A DNA stretch of 64,000 nucleotides from Silicimonas sp. (GCA_022826385.1 JAJDUZ010000066.1:124001-188000); one strand, 5' to 3'. Shown: positions 27,893 through 39,226, counted from the stretch's first letter. Notes: a model not told the origin generated them from the letters alone. Numbers and translations: made by a program.

Positions 27893-30856
27893 TTATCCTT
27901 TCAGCGTCAGCGCGTCGTCGACCAGCGCTGCTTGTTGTGCCTTGTGAGCGGAAGCGAGGCCGGTTGCGGGCGACGCACTGGCGGCGCGGCCTGCGTAGAT
28001 GGGCCTTGTGTGCTTGGCCTTGATGCGGGTCAGCACCCACTCGATATTCGGTTCCATGAACGTCCAGCCGCCCTGGTTCTTGGGCTCTTCCTGGCACCAG
28101 ACCCAGTCGGCGTTCTTGAAGCGCTTCAGTTCCTTGACCATCGCCTGTGCCGGGAACGGATAGAATTGTTCGACCCGCAGAAGGTAGATGTCGTCAATGC
28201 CGCGGGCGTCGCGTTCTTCCAAAAGGTCATAGTACACTTTGCCCGAACACATCACGACGCGCTTGATCTTGTCGTCGGCCTTCAGCTTGGTGTCCGAGTT
28301 GCCCTTTTCAGCATCGTCCCAAAGTACGCGGTGGAAGCTTGAGCCGGTCAGCATGTCTTCCGCTGTGCTGATCGCCATCTTGTGCCGCAGAAGCGACTTC
28401 GGCGTCATCAGCACCAATGGCTTCCGATAGGATCGGTGCACCTGACGGCGGAGGATGTGGAAATAGTTCGCGGGCGTCGTGCAGTTGGCGACGATCCAGT
28501 TGTCCTCGGCACACATCTGCAAAAAGCGTTCGAGCCGGGCGCTGGAGTGTTCCGGCCCCTGACCCTCGAACCCGTGCGGCAGCAGCATGACGAGGCCCGA
28601 CATGCGCAGCCACTTGCGTTCGCCCGACGAGATGAACTGGTCGAACATGATCTGCGCGCCGTTGGCGAAATCACCGAATTGCGCTTCCCACGCGACAAGG
28701 GCATTAGGCTCGGCCAGCGAATAGCCATACTCGAAACCGCAGACCGCGTATTCCGAGAGCATCGAGTCGATGACCTCGTAACGGGCCTGACCTTCCTGAA
28801 TGTGGTTCAGCGGTTTGAACCGCTCTTCGGATTCCTGGTTGATGAAGGCCGAATGGCGCTGGCTGAATGTGCCGCGTGTGGAGTCCTGACCGGCAAGCCG
28901 CACAGGATAGCCTTCCGTCAGCAGTGACCCGAACGCCAACGCCTCGGCCGTTGCCCAGTCGAAGCCCTGTCCTGTTTTGAACATGGCGCGCTTGGCTTCC
29001 AGCAACCGATCGACGGTGCGGTGAATGGCGAAGCCGTCCGGCACGCGGGTAAGCGCGGCACCAATCTTCTCCATCGTCTTTTTCGAGATCGCGGTTTTGC
29101 CGCGCTGGTATTGTTCGCCTTCCTTGTCGAGATGGCTCCAGCGACCGTCCAGCCAATCGGCCTTGTTGGGCTTATAGACTTTGCCGGCTTCGAACTCCTC
29201 GTTCAGATAGGCCTGGAAGCCCGCCTTCATGTCTTCGATCTCGCCCTCGGGGATCAAACCGTCTTTCACAAGGCGGTCGGTATAAAGCGACAGCGTTGTC
29301 TTGTGGCCCTTGATGCGCTTGTACATCATCGGGTTGGTGAACATGGGTTCGTCGCCTTCGTTGTGACCGAAGCGGCGATAGCAGAAGATGTCGATCACGA
29401 CGTCCTTCTGGAACTTCTGGCGAAACTCGGTCGCGACGCGCGCGGCATGCACCACGGCTTCGGGGTCGTCGCCGTTTACGTGGAAGATCGGGGCTTCTAC
29501 CATCAGCGCGATATCCGTGGGATAGGGGCTTGAACGGCTGAAATGCGGTGCGGTGGTAAAGCCGATCTGGTTGTTGACGACGATGTGGATCGTGCCGCCC
29601 GTCTTGTGGCCTTTGAGGCCCGAGAGACCAAAGCACTCGGCCACGACGCCTTGGCCCGCAAAGGCCGCATCGCCGTGCAGGAGGATCGTCAGGACCTTCG
29701 TCCGTTCTGCGTCGTTCAACTGGTCTTGCTTGGCGCGCGCTTTGCCAAGGCAGACCGGGTTCACGGCTTCAAGGTGGCTGGGGTTCGCGGTCAGCGACAG
29801 GTGCACTTCGTTGCCGTCAAATTCGCGGTCGGACGAGGCGCCAAGGTGGTATTTCACGTCACCTGACCCGTCGACATCTTCGGGTTTGAAGCTGCCGCCC
29901 TGAAATTCGTTGAAGATCGCCTTATAGGGCTTGCCCATCACGTTCGCCAGCACGCTGAGGCGGCCGCGATGCGGCATCCCGATGATAATGTCTTTCAGGC
30001 CAAGCGCGCCGCCGCGCTTGATGATCTGCTCCATCGCCGGGATCAGGCTTTCGCCGCCATCAAGGCCAAAGCGCTTGGTGCCGGTATATTTGACATGCAG
30101 GAACTTCTCGAAACCCTCGGCTTCGACCAGCTTGTTCAGGATCGCCTTCCGGCCCTCGCGGGTGAAGCCGATTTCCTTGCCATAGCCTTCGATCCGCTCT
30201 TTCAGCCAGCTGGCTTCCTCGGGGTTCGAGATGTGCATGTATTGCAGCGCGAAGGTGCCGCAATAGGTGCGTTTCACGATGGCCAATATCTCGCGCATCG
30301 AGGCCATTTGCAGGCCCAGCACGTTGTCGATGAAGATCGGGCGGTCCATGTCGGCTTCGGTGAAGCCATAGGATTTTGGATCGAGTTCGGGATGCGGGGT
30401 CTGGTCCCGCATGCCCAGCGGGTCAAGATCGGCCACAAGGTGACCCCGGATGCGATAGGCCCGGATGATCATCAGCGCGCGGATGCTGTCGAGGACGGCC
30501 CGCTTGATTGCGTCTTCGTTGACATTGGCGCCCGCCTCGGCCGCCTTCGCGGCAATCTTGTCGGCGGCTTGGGCCTGCGCGGCAAGCCCAAGATCGCCCC
30601 ATTGCCCGTCCAGAGCGCTTGTCAGTTCGTCGCTTGGCGCCGGTGGCCAATCCGCCCGGGCCCAGCTTGGCCCCGCAGCTTCGCGCTTGGCGTCGATCTC
30701 GGTATCGCCCAACTCGCGGAAGAACTGCTGCCATGCTTCGTCAACTGCGTTCGGATCGTTGGCATATCGGGCATAGAGCTGCTCGATATATTCAGCATTG
30801 TGCCCTTGCAGGAAGGACGAGGCCTTGAAGATGTCGTTCGGGGATTGGTCGGTCAT
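27893..30856 (-). CDS. sucA: 2-oxoglutarate dehydrogenase E1 component
   Basis: SucA decarboxylates 2-oxoglutarate with thiamine diphosphate and succinylates E2 lipoate. The 987-residue length is normal. The N-terminal binding segment (SFLQGHNAEYIEQLYARY), GMPHRGRLSVL, the thiamine motif region HGDAAFAGQGVV and a C-terminal transketolase-like domain (PHGFEGQGPEHSSARLERF) are visible. The ATG at 30856 is chosen because upstream in-frame sequence overlaps the small ORF at 30861-31010. Confidence 0.97.
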   Translation of the reverse strand: MTDQSPNDIFKASSFLQGHNAEYIEQLYARYANDPNAVDEAWQQFFRELGDTEIDAKREAAGPSWARADWPPAPSDELTSALDGQWGDLGLAAQAQAADKIAAKAAEAGANVNEDAIKRAVLDSIRALMIIRAYRIRGHLVADLDPLGMRDQTPHPELDPKSYGFTEADMDRPIFIDNVLGLQMASMREILAIVKRTYCGTFALQYMHISNPEEASWLKERIEGYGKEIGFTREGRKAILNKLVEAEGFEKFLHVKYTGTKRFGLDGGESLIPAMEQIIKRGGALGLKDIIIGMPHRGRLSVLANVMGKPYKAIFNEFQGGSFKPEDVDGSGDVKYHLGASSDREFDGNEVHLSLTANPSHLEAVNPVCLGKARAKQDQLNDAERTKVLTILLHGDAAFAGQGVVAECFGLSGLKGHKTGGTIHIVVNNQIGFTTAPHFSRSSPYPTDIALMVEAPIFHVNGDDPEAVVHAARVATEFRQKFQKDVVIDIFCYRRFGHNEGDEPMFTNPMMYKRIKGHKTTLSLYTDRLVKDGLIPEGEIEDMKAGFQAYLNEEFEAGKVYKPNKADWLDGRWSHLDKEGEQYQRGKTAISKKTMEKIGAALTRVPDGFAIHRTVDRLLEAKRAMFKTGQGFDWATAEALAFGSLLTEGYPVRLAGQDSTRGTFSQRHSAFINQESEERFKPLNHIQEGQARYEVIDSMLSEYAVCGFEYGYSLAEPNALVAWEAQFGDFANGAQIMFDQFISSGERKWLRMSGLVMLLPHGFEGQGPEHSSARLERFLQMCAEDNWIVANCTTPANYFHILRRQVHRSYRKPLVLMTPKSLLRHKMAISTAEDMLTGSSFHRVLWDDAEKGNSDTKLKADDKIKRVVMCSGKVYYDLLEERDARGIDDIYLLRVEQFYPFPAQAMVKELKRFKNADWVWCQEEPKNQGGWTFMEPNIEWVLTRIKAKHTRPIYAGRAASASPATGLASAHKAQQAALVDDALTLKG

Positions 30857-30860
30857 CGCG

Positions 30861-31010
30861 TTACCTCGTGGAGTCGGCGATTGGGAAATGGGGATGGGGC
30901 GCCGGTTCTGCAAATGCCAGAACCGCGCCCCATGTCAGGAAAAACGCAGCCAAAAAAACTGCGGTCTTGCGTCGTTTGGTTGTCGCTTGAGTGATCGTTC
31001 CCTCTCTCAC
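30861..31010 (-). CDS. Small single-span membrane ORF between sucD and sucA
   Basis: A GTG at 31010 with GGAGG six bases upstream opens a 49-codon frame ending at 30861, 4 bp before the sucA ATG. The product has a basic start (TTKRRKT), one hydrophobic helix (VFLAAFFLTWGAVLAFA) and a short histidine/proline tail. RBS, position and tight spacing support translation, although its family is unknown. A long hairpin lies inside the coding sequence, so translation of this ORF may influence expression of sucA. It is too short for most gene callers. Confidence 0.6.
   Translation of the reverse strand: MREGTITQATTKRRKTAVFLAAFFLTWGAVLAFAEPAPHPHFPIADSTR
30896..30931. other. Long hairpin inside the sucD-sucA micro-ORF
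   Basis: GGGGCGC(C)GGTTCTG and CAGAACCGCGCCCC form 14 paired bases with one bulged base and a seven-base loop. There is no T-tract on either strand. It could be an intra-operon attenuator, processing site or mRNA stabiliser. Confidence 0.7.
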
Positions 31011-31020
31011 CGCAAGCCTC

Positions 31021-31902
31021 CTAGCCGATTGCTTCCAGCATCGCTTCGCCCAGACCCGCCGGGCTGTCCGCCACGACGATGCCGGCCGAGCGCATGGCTT
31101 CGATCTTGTCGTCGGCGCCGCCCTTGCCGCCGGCGACGATGGCGCCCGCGTGGCCCATGCGGCGGCCCGGAGGGGCGGTGCGGCCCGCGATGAAACCGGC
31201 AACCGGCTTCGAGCGGCCCTTCTTGGCTTCGTCTTTCAGGAACTGCGCGGCTTCTTCCTCGGCGCTGCCGCCGATTTCGCCGATCATGATGATCGATTGT
31301 GTTTCGTCATCGGCGAGGAACCATTCCAGCACATCCAGATGCTCGGTCCCCTTGATCGGGTCGCCGCCAATGCCAACGCAAGTCGATTGGCCAAGGCCAA
31401 CATCCGAGGTCTGCTTCACGGCTTCATAGGTCAGCGTGCCCGAACGCGACACAACGCCCACCGAGCCTTTCTTGTGGATGTGCCCTGGCATGATGCCGAT
31501 CTTGCATTCATCCGGTGTGATGACGCCCGGGCAGTTCGGCCCGACAAGGATGCTGTCCGACCCTTCCAAAGCGCGCTTCACCGCCATCATGTCAAGCACC
31601 GGAATGCCCTCGGTGATGGCGACGATCACGGGGATCTCGGCATCGATCGCTTCAAGGATCGAGTCGGCCGCGAACGGCGGCGGCACATAGATCACGGTCG
31701 CGTTCGCGCCGGTCTTGGCGACGGCTTCGTGGCACGAGTTGAAGACGGGCAGGTCCAGATGGCTCTGGCCGCCTTTGCCGGGGGTCACGCCCCCGACCAT
31801 CTGCGTGCCATAGGCAATCGCCTGTTCCGAGTGAAAAGTGCCTTGGCTGCCGGTGAAACCCTGGCAGATGACCTTGGTGTTCTTGTTGATAAGTACCGAC
31901 AT
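31021..31902 (-). CDS. sucD: Succinyl-CoA synthetase alpha subunit
   Basis: SucD with SucC converts succinyl-CoA to succinate with NTP formation. The 293-residue protein has the CoA-binding Rossmann start ([19 protein letters not shown]) and the phosphohistidine loop near the C-terminus in [16 protein letters not shown]. It starts 3 bp after sucC ends. Its stop is followed at once by GAGG, the RBS of the small ORF. Confidence 0.98.
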   Translation of the reverse strand: MSVLINKNTKVICQGFTGSQGTFHSEQAIAYGTQMVGGVTPGKGGQSHLDLPVFNSCHEAVAKTGANATVIYVPPPFAADSILEAIDAEIPVIVAITEGIPVLDMMAVKRALEGSDSILVGPNCPGVITPDECKIGIMPGHIHKKGSVGVVSRSGTLTYEAVKQTSDVGLGQSTCVGIGGDPIKGTEHLDVLEWFLADDETQSIIMIGEIGGSAEEEAAQFLKDEAKKGRSKPVAGFIAGRTAPPGRRMGHAGAIVAGGKGGADDKIEAMRSAGIVVADSPAGLGEAMLEAIG

Positions 31903-31904
31903 CT

Positions 31905-33098
31905 TTAGCCCTTCACCGCCTTAACAATTTTCTCTGCGCCGTCCTTCAGATCGTCTGCCGCGATCACGTCGACATCCGACTCGTTGATGATGCGCTTGCC
32001 TTCTTCAACATTCGTGCCTTCCAGCCGCACGACCAACGGCACTTGCAGGCCGACTTCCTTCACAGCAGCGACCACGCCTTCCGCGATGACGTCGCAGCGC
32101 ATGATGCCGCCGAAGATGTTCACGAGAATGCCCTTCACCTGCGGGTCGCTGGTGATGATCTTGAAGGCCTCGGTCACCTTTTCCTTCGTGGCACCGCCGC
32201 CGACGTCAAGGAAGTTGGCGGGTTCGGCGCCATAGAGCTTGATGATGTCCATCGTGGCCATGGCGAGGCCTGCGCCATTCACCATGCAGCCGATCTCGCC
32301 ATCCAGCGCGATATAGTTGAGATCGTATTTAGATGCCTCAAGTTCCTTCGGGTCTTCTTCCGTCGTATCGCGCAGTTCCATGATGTCGGGATGGCGATAG
32401 AGCGCGTTCGAATCGAAGCCCATCTTGGCATCGAGGCACTTCAGATCGCCCGCGTCGGTGATGATCAGCGGGTTGATCTCGAGCATCTCCATGTCTTTGG
32501 CGACGAAGAGGTTGTAAAGCGTGCCCATCAACTTGACGCATTGCTTCACCTGCGCGCCAGAGAGGCCGAGAGCAAAGGCAATTCGCCGTCCGTGATACGC
32601 CTGATAGCCTGTTGCCGGATCGACGCTGAACGAGAGGATCTTCTCGGGCGTCTCCTCGGCCACTTCTTCAATGTCCATGCCGCCTTCGGTCGAAGCGACG
32701 AAGCTGACCCGGCTGGTACCGCGATCGACGAGCAGGGCAAGATACATCTCGGTTTCGATGCCCGATCCGTCTTCGATATAGATGCGGTTCACCTGCTTGC
32801 CGGTTTCGCCCGTCTGCTTGGTGACCAGCGTGCGGCCCAGCATGCGCTTGGTTTCTTCCGCAGCTTCCTCGACCGACTTGGTAATACGAACACCGCCCTT
32901 GTCGCCGGCATCGGCTTCCTTGAACGTGCCTTTGCCGCGCCCACCCGCATGGATTTGCGCCTTGACCACCCAGACCGGGCCATCAAGTGCACCGGCGGCT
33001 GTCTTGGCTTCCTCGGCGCGCAGGACAACGCGGCCATCTGCGACAGGGGCTCCGGCGTCGCGCAGCAGGCCTTTCGCCTGGTATTCGTGAATGTTCAT
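31905..33098 (-). CDS. sucC: Succinyl-CoA synthetase beta subunit
   Basis: The 397-residue protein is an ATP-grasp enzyme subunit: it starts [19 protein letters not shown], has the nucleotide-binding segment [17 protein letters not shown], and ends with the interface region [18 protein letters not shown]. It is the first gene of sucCDAB-lpd. About 115-135 bp upstream lie two GTGATCAC palindromes, also found in front of sdhC. Confidence 0.98.
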   Translation of the reverse strand: MNIHEYQAKGLLRDAGAPVADGRVVLRAEEAKTAAGALDGPVWVVKAQIHAGGRGKGTFKEADAGDKGGVRITKSVEEAAEETKRMLGRTLVTKQTGETGKQVNRIYIEDGSGIETEMYLALLVDRGTSRVSFVASTEGGMDIEEVAEETPEKILSFSVDPATGYQAYHGRRIAFALGLSGAQVKQCVKLMGTLYNLFVAKDMEMLEINPLIITDAGDLKCLDAKMGFDSNALYRHPDIMELRDTTEEDPKELEASKYDLNYIALDGEIGCMVNGAGLAMATMDIIKLYGAEPANFLDVGGGATKEKVTEAFKIITSDPQVKGILVNIFGGIMRCDVIAEGVVAAVKEVGLQVPLVVRLEGTNVEEGKRIINESDVDVIAADDLKDGAEKIVKAVKG

Positions 33099-33207
33099 GC
33101 GAAAGGCACTCCTGGCGGTTGAACTTGGAAGACCTGTGGCACGAAAATCATGAAAATAAACTGCACAAGTGCCCAGAAAGGAGTGAACTTGGGAAAAAAG
33201 TGTTTTT

Positions 33208-33238
33208 TGTGATCACACAATTTTTCCGCGTGATCACA
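33208..33238. promoter_or_regulatory. Tandem GTGATCAC operator pair upstream of sucC
   Basis: TGTGATCACA (33208-33217) and CGTGATCACA (33229-33238) have centres exactly 21 bp apart (two helical turns). The centres are 114.5 and 135.5 bp from the sucC ATG. The same pair with the same spacing occurs before sdhC. The binding protein is unknown. Confidence 0.75.
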
Positions 33239-33302
33239 TAAGGCATATCTTCACCAATTGCCAATACATGATCTTGCTGCAAATGTGTGGCCACCGACGG
33301 AG

Positions 33303-34069
33303 ATGGCGACTTTGAACGAATATGAACACATGGTCAGGCGGCTTATGGCAGAGGGGCCGCGCCGGCTAAGGCGAGAATTGCGGGCCAACTTGCCTATGAC
33401 GCGTATGCAATATGCAGACCTCGACCTATTGGTTGCACCAAGCCACAATTACACAGAGTTTATTCTTTGGCGGCGTGGGCGTCCGCCCGAACATCGTGCC
33501 ACGCAACATTTGCGCGCATTGTATCAGGATAAGTCTCCCACGATCGTAGATGTGGGCGCAAATGCCGGTATTTTCTCCCTTCCCATTGCAAAAGTGGCGC
33601 GTGGCGACGCGCGTTTCATTCTGATCGAACCCAATCCAGAAATGGTTGGGCGTTTGCGGTCCAACATCGCCCTGAATGGTTTGTCGCAATTGCATGTTGA
33701 TCAGGTTGCTGTCGGAGACAAGGCTGGGCAAGAGAAGCTTTTCTTTTCGCCGAACGGCAATCCGGGCGAGGCCCGCTTGGGCGTTTCATTCGAGACTGAC
33801 GCGGGCGGCATTGAGGTGCCTGTCGTCACTTTGCCAGACTTGGCAGAGCGTCATGGACTATCCGAAATTGATCTCTTGAAGGTCGATGTCGAAGGGCTGG
33901 AGGATCGGGTTATTCTGCCAGCCTTGCACGAAGACCGGCTAAGAGTTCGGCGGATCTATTTCGAGGATGCGCATAGCGAACTTTGGGCTTCTGACGTCGT
34001 CGCAGCGTTGCGCGACGCCGGATATCGTGAGGAAACACGGTTCGGTGAGAATGCTCTTTACGCGCGCGA

Positions 34070-34073
<4 letters not shown>
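33303..34073 (+). CDS. FkbM family methyltransferase
   Basis: The protein is a SAM-dependent methyltransferase of the FkbM type, usually acting on sugars or glycolipids. Key segments are VDVGANAGIFSLPIAKVA (SAM loop), FILIEPNPEMVGRLRSN and the late LLKVDVEGLEDRVI motif. The ATG at 33303 gives about 256 residues; an in-frame TTG at 33258 would add 15. Codon use is visibly less GC-rich than in sucC or mdh. The stop overlaps the convergent glycosyltransferase by 4 bp, and both may belong to a small surface-glycan module. Confidence 0.87.
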
Positions 34074-35969
<1,896 letters not shown>

Positions 35970-36100
35970 CTAGCCACTGTTTTTCGTCAGCGCAAGGCCA
36001 GAGCAACGCGTCTTGCAGATCAGGCGTCACAGGATATCGGAGAGTGTTTGCGGAAAAAACACTAAGAAAGCATTGACTTGGCTGGTGTCTCCCGCCCCGG

Positions 36101-36130
36101 AGCATAGTCGCCCGGTTCTTGCGTCAAGAA
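36101..36130 (-). promoter_or_regulatory. Possible mdh promoter with overlapping dyad
   Basis: TTGACG, 15 bp and TATGCT on the minus strand sit about 170 bp before mdh. The inverted repeat TTCTTG-N3-CAAGAA covers the -35. The spacer is short, so this is a weak call. Confidence 0.3.
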
Positions 36131-36191
36131 ACGTTCCCGCCCGCTTTTTGTGCACAAGTCGCGATGCCAACGCGACTCGGACCCCTCTCCA

Positions 36192-36217
36192 GGTAGCCAC
36201 AAGTCAGAGTGGCTGCC
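36192..36217 (-). terminator. Hairpin downstream of the small secreted-protein gene
   Basis: GGTAGCCAC and GTGGCTGCC pair over 9 bp (one G-T) around an eight-base loop, 25 bp after the stop on the minus strand. It has no T-tract. Confidence 0.4.
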
Positions 36218-36241
36218 CGGTAGAATTCGGAATGGCCGGTC

Positions 36242-36547
36242 TCAGCTGCGAATGCCGGCGGGCGCCACGGGTTCGTCCAGATTCTCGAACGACTGACCGC
36301 TGGCGACAAGGCAGGTGATGCCGTTGGGCATGGTGACAGTGATGGTCCATGTGCCGGTTTCCTGGCTGGCAAAGACTTCGACCACACGGCCTTTCGGCGC
36401 CATGCCAATCGACTGACGGCTTTCGCCGTACTTGTTGGTCAGCCGTTCAACAACCAGGTCGCGGTTCCCGCAGTTCTGACCTTGGGCCTGCGCCGACAGC
36501 GGGGCCAATGCCGCGGTCGCAACGATCAATGCAGACGTCAGTTTCAT
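36242..36547 (-). CDS. Small secreted protein, unknown function
   Basis: The 101-residue precursor has a clear signal peptide (MKLTSALIVATAALAPLSAQA) and a mature part of about 80 residues with two cysteines (QNCGNRDLVVERL and NGITCLVASGQSF) that could form a disulfide. Small alphaproteobacterial periplasmic proteins with a similar GQNCGNR...V..L..KYGE pattern exist, but none has a function I can name. GGAAAGGATCAAA precedes the ATG. Divergent from the malyl-CoA gene. Confidence 0.75.
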   Translation of the reverse strand: MKLTSALIVATAALAPLSAQAQGQNCGNRDLVVERLTNKYGESRQSIGMAPKGRVVEVFASQETGTWTITVTMPNGITCLVASGQSFENLDEPVAPAGIRS

Positions 36548-36778
36548 TTTGATCCTTTCCAGGGACATCCGCCCCTGATCAGCAGTTCGCTCGGAAATTT
36601 TTTCGGAGCTTCGCGGGGGCAGCTTCGGAACAGAACAAGAATATCGGATTAACGCTGCGAACGATTGTTTCGAAAAGTCGATATGTCAGGTTGCATTGTT
36701 GCCGCGACGCAGCGAAATCTCTTGCAGTTCCAAACCTCTGGGTGCACCAAGCGGTCGTCCAAGCTCTGGAGACTTCAA
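36548..36778. other. Divergent intergenic region before the malyl-CoA gene
   Basis: About 230 bp separate the small secreted-protein gene from mcl2. I see only an extended in-frame region that does not look coded and no clear operator. Confidence 0.3.
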
Positions 36779-37633
36779 ATGGCGTCCGTGTCCCTCTTCC
36801 GCTCTGTTCTCTATATTCCCGGCTCCAAGCAGCGGGCCTTAGAGAAGGCGCGGAGCTTGAACGTGGACGCGATCATCTTCGATCTTGAGGATGCGGTTTC
36901 GCCAGAGGAAAAGGTTTCGGCGCGTGAAACCCTTGCGGCGGAACTCGCAGCCGGTGGCTATGGCGATCGGGTGCGGATCGTCCGCATTAACGGGCTTGAT
37001 ACGGCTTGGGGTGCCGACGACGCCAAGGCTGTTGCCGCCATGGCTTGCGATGCCATCCTGTTGCCCAAGGCGGAAAGCGCGGCCCAGATTGAAAGTCTTG
37101 CGGCTCTGGTTCCGGGACTGCCGATCTGGTGCATGATGGAAACCCCACGCGGTGTGCTCAATGCGCTTGAGATCGCAGATTGCAAAGCGGTCGAAGGTTT
37201 CGTCATGGGCACCAATGATCTGGCCAAAGATATCGGGTGCGACACCGGCGGTGATCGTCTGCCCATGATGGTGGGGCTTCAGACCTGTCTCTTGGCTGCT
37301 CGCGCAGCCGGCATCGTGATCGTTGATGGTGTGTATAACGCGTTCAAGGACGACGCCAGGTTGCGCGTCGAATGCGAGCAGGGGCTGGCGTTGGGCATGG
37401 ATGGCAAGACGCTGATCCACCCGGCGCAAATCGATATCACCAACGCAATCTTCGCGCCGACCGCCGAGCAGGTCGATTTGGCGCAGCGGCAGATCGAGGC
37501 CTTCGAAGAGGCTGAGGCACGGGGGGAAGGTGTTGCCGTGGTCGATGGAAAAATCGTCGAGAACCTGCATATCGTGACCGCGCGCGCACTTCTGGCCAAG
37601 GCCGAAGCGGTGCGGGAAAGAGAGGAAGCATGA
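36779..37633 (+). CDS. mcl2: HpcH/HpaI aldolase family: (3S)-malyl-CoA thioesterase / malyl-CoA lyase-like
   Basis: The 284-residue protein is of the CitE-like TIM-barrel family: SVLYIPGSKQRALEKARSL, FDLEDAVSPEEK with the metal Asp/Glu, CDAILLPKAESA, MMETPRGVLNA and GKTLIHPAQIDITN. Its length and its place close to mch and sdh match R. sphaeroides mcl2, which hydrolyses (3S)-malyl-CoA in the ethylmalonyl-CoA pathway, rather than the longer Mcl1 lyase. The exact reaction (thioesterase or lyase) cannot be read from sequence. The gene overlaps nnrU by 4 bp. Confidence 0.85.
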   Translation: MASVSLFRSVLYIPGSKQRALEKARSLNVDAIIFDLEDAVSPEEKVSARETLAAELAAGGYGDRVRIVRINGLDTAWGADDAKAVAAMACDAILLPKAESAAQIESLAALVPGLPIWCMMETPRGVLNALEIADCKAVEGFVMGTNDLAKDIGCDTGGDRLPMMVGLQTCLLAARAAGIVIVDGVYNAFKDDARLRVECEQGLALGMDGKTLIHPAQIDITNAIFAPTAEQVDLAQRQIEAFEEAEARGEGVAVVDGKIVENLHIVTARALLAKAEAVREREEA

Positions 37634-38190
37634 CAGTTCTTATTCTCGGAGTTCTGCTGTGGTGGGTGGCCCACCTGTTGAAACGCGTGGCACCTGCTGT
37701 GCGCGGCTCGTTGCAAGACCGGATGGGGGATGGTTCGAAGGGTGTTTTCGCTGTTCTGATCCTGCTGTCGGTCGTGCTGATGACGATCGGCTATCGTGGC
37801 TATACCGGCGAAGTTTACTGGACGCGGAACGCAGCGCTGGTTGGCATCAACAACCTTCTGATGCTGCTGGCGGTTTACCTCTTTGCCGCGTCTGGGGCAC
37901 GTACCCGGATCACCAAGATCATTCGCCACCCGCAGCTGACTGCGTTCAAGGCCTGGGCCATTGCGCATCTTCTGGTCAACGGCGACATGGCATCTTTCAT
38001 CCTGTTTGGCGGACTGCTGGCCTGGGCCGTGGTTTCTGTCATCGTTATAAACCGCCAGTCCGAGCCACCGGCACCGAAGGACGAATACCCGGTCCGCAAG
38101 GAAGTCAGCGCGATTATCGCAACGCTTGTGGTCTTCGGGCTCGTGTCGGGCGTGCACATCTGGCTGGGCTACAACCCGTTTGGAGCGTGA
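37630..38190 (+). CDS. NnrU family membrane protein
   Basis: The 186-residue protein has about five hydrophobic helices and the NnrU pattern: LLWWVAHLLKRVAPAVR at the start, YTGEVYWTRNAALVGINN, and IIRHPQLTAFKAWAIAHLLVNGD with conserved His. NnrU homologues are linked to nitric-oxide metabolism and to carotenoid isomerisation-like enzymes; the role here is unknown. It is tightly sandwiched between mcl2 and mch (4 bp overlap, 4 bp gap), which is odd for a nitrogen-oxide gene. Confidence 0.85.
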   Translation: MTVLILGVLLWWVAHLLKRVAPAVRGSLQDRMGDGSKGVFAVLILLSVVLMTIGYRGYTGEVYWTRNAALVGINNLLMLLAVYLFAASGARTRITKIIRHPQLTAFKAWAIAHLLVNGDMASFILFGGLLAWAVVSVIVINRQSEPPAPKDEYPVRKEVSAIIATLVVFGLVSGVHIWLGYNPFGA

Positions 38191-38194
38191 TGTC

Positions 38195-39226
38195 GTGAAA
38201 ACCAATCCCGGACGCTTTTTTGAAGATTACACGGTTGGCGAGACCATCCACCACGCTGTTCCACGAACACTGTCGGGTGGAGAGAAGGCGCTTTATCACG
38301 CGCTCTATCCTTCGCGTCACGCGCTCTATTCCTCGGCTGATTTTGCAGCCTCATGCGGTTTGTCGGGGGCGCCATTCGATGATCTTCTGGTGTTCCACAC
38401 GGTGTTCGGCAAGACGGTTCCCGATGTCTCGCTGAACGCGGTCGCCAATCTCGGGTATGCCGAAGGACGGTGGTTGAAGCCGGTTGTGCCGGGCGAAACC
38501 CTGACGGCCAGTTCGGATGTGATCGGGGTGAAACAGAACTCGAACGGGAAATCCGGTGTCGTCTGGGTCCGGACGACCGGGCGCAACGCGTCAGGCGAAA
38601 CTGTGCTGGAATATGTACGCTGGGTCATGGTTCGAAAGCGTGATGTCGATGGGGCGGCGCCCGAGACCGTCATTCCCGAATTGAAACCTGCCCTGTCGGT
38701 GGGTGACCTTGTGCTTCCCGATACGCTTGATTTCACGGGATACGACTTTGGCCTTGCCGGAGAGCCGCACCGTTTCAGCGACTATCAGGTCGGCGAGAAG
38801 ATCGACCACGTGGATCGCGTTACCGTCGAAGAAGCCGAGCACATGCTGGCAACGCGGCTTTGGCAGAACACGGCCAAGGTGCATTTCGACGCCACCAACC
38901 GGGACGATGGCAAACGTCTGATCTATGGAGGGCACGTGATCTCGATGGCGCGGGCCTTGTCGTTCAACGGTCTGGCCAATGCCCAGATGATCGCCGGTCT
39001 GAACGGCGGCAGCCATGTCAGCCCGCTCTTTGCCGGTGACACGATTTGCGCGTGGTCCGAAGTTTTGGACAAGGCCGAGACGGCGGCGCCGGGCGTGGGC
39101 GCATTGCGCTTGCGGCTCGTTGCTCACAAGCCCGAGGCTGCGCCGTTCGAGCTTGGGGATGAGGCGGGCAAGTATGCGCCGGGTGTCCTTCTGGACCTCG
39201 ACTACTGGGCCCTCATCCCCCTGTGA
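38195..39226 (+). CDS. mch: Mesaconyl-CoA hydratase (MaoC-like double hotdog)
   Basis: The 343-residue protein has two MaoC-like hotdog halves: MKTNPGRFFEDYTVGETIHH starts the first, and RFSDYQVGEKIDHVDRVTVEE the second. Mch hydrates mesaconyl-CoA to beta-methylmalyl-CoA in the ethylmalonyl-CoA pathway. Length and neighbours (malyl-CoA enzyme upstream, sdhC downstream) agree with R. sphaeroides mch. The GTG at 38195 is used because the nearby ATG is out of frame. Downstream lie the sdh operators. Confidence 0.92.
   Translation: MKTNPGRFFEDYTVGETIHHAVPRTLSGGEKALYHALYPSRHALYSSADFAASCGLSGAPFDDLLVFHTVFGKTVPDVSLNAVANLGYAEGRWLKPVVPGETLTASSDVIGVKQNSNGKSGVVWVRTTGRNASGETVLEYVRWVMVRKRDVDGAAPETVIPELKPALSVGDLVLPDTLDFTGYDFGLAGEPHRFSDYQVGEKIDHVDRVTVEEAEHMLATRLWQNTAKVHFDATNRDDGKRLIYGGHVISMARALSFNGLANAQMIAGLNGGSHVSPLFAGDTICAWSEVLDKAETAAPGVGALRLRLVAHKPEAAPFELGDEAGKYAPGVLLDLDYWALIPL

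Noticed and set aside
36060-36110. Plus-strand promoter TTGACT...CATAGT for an unknown RNA
   Set aside because: The spacer is about 24 bp, too long, and no RNA structure or gene follows in that direction.
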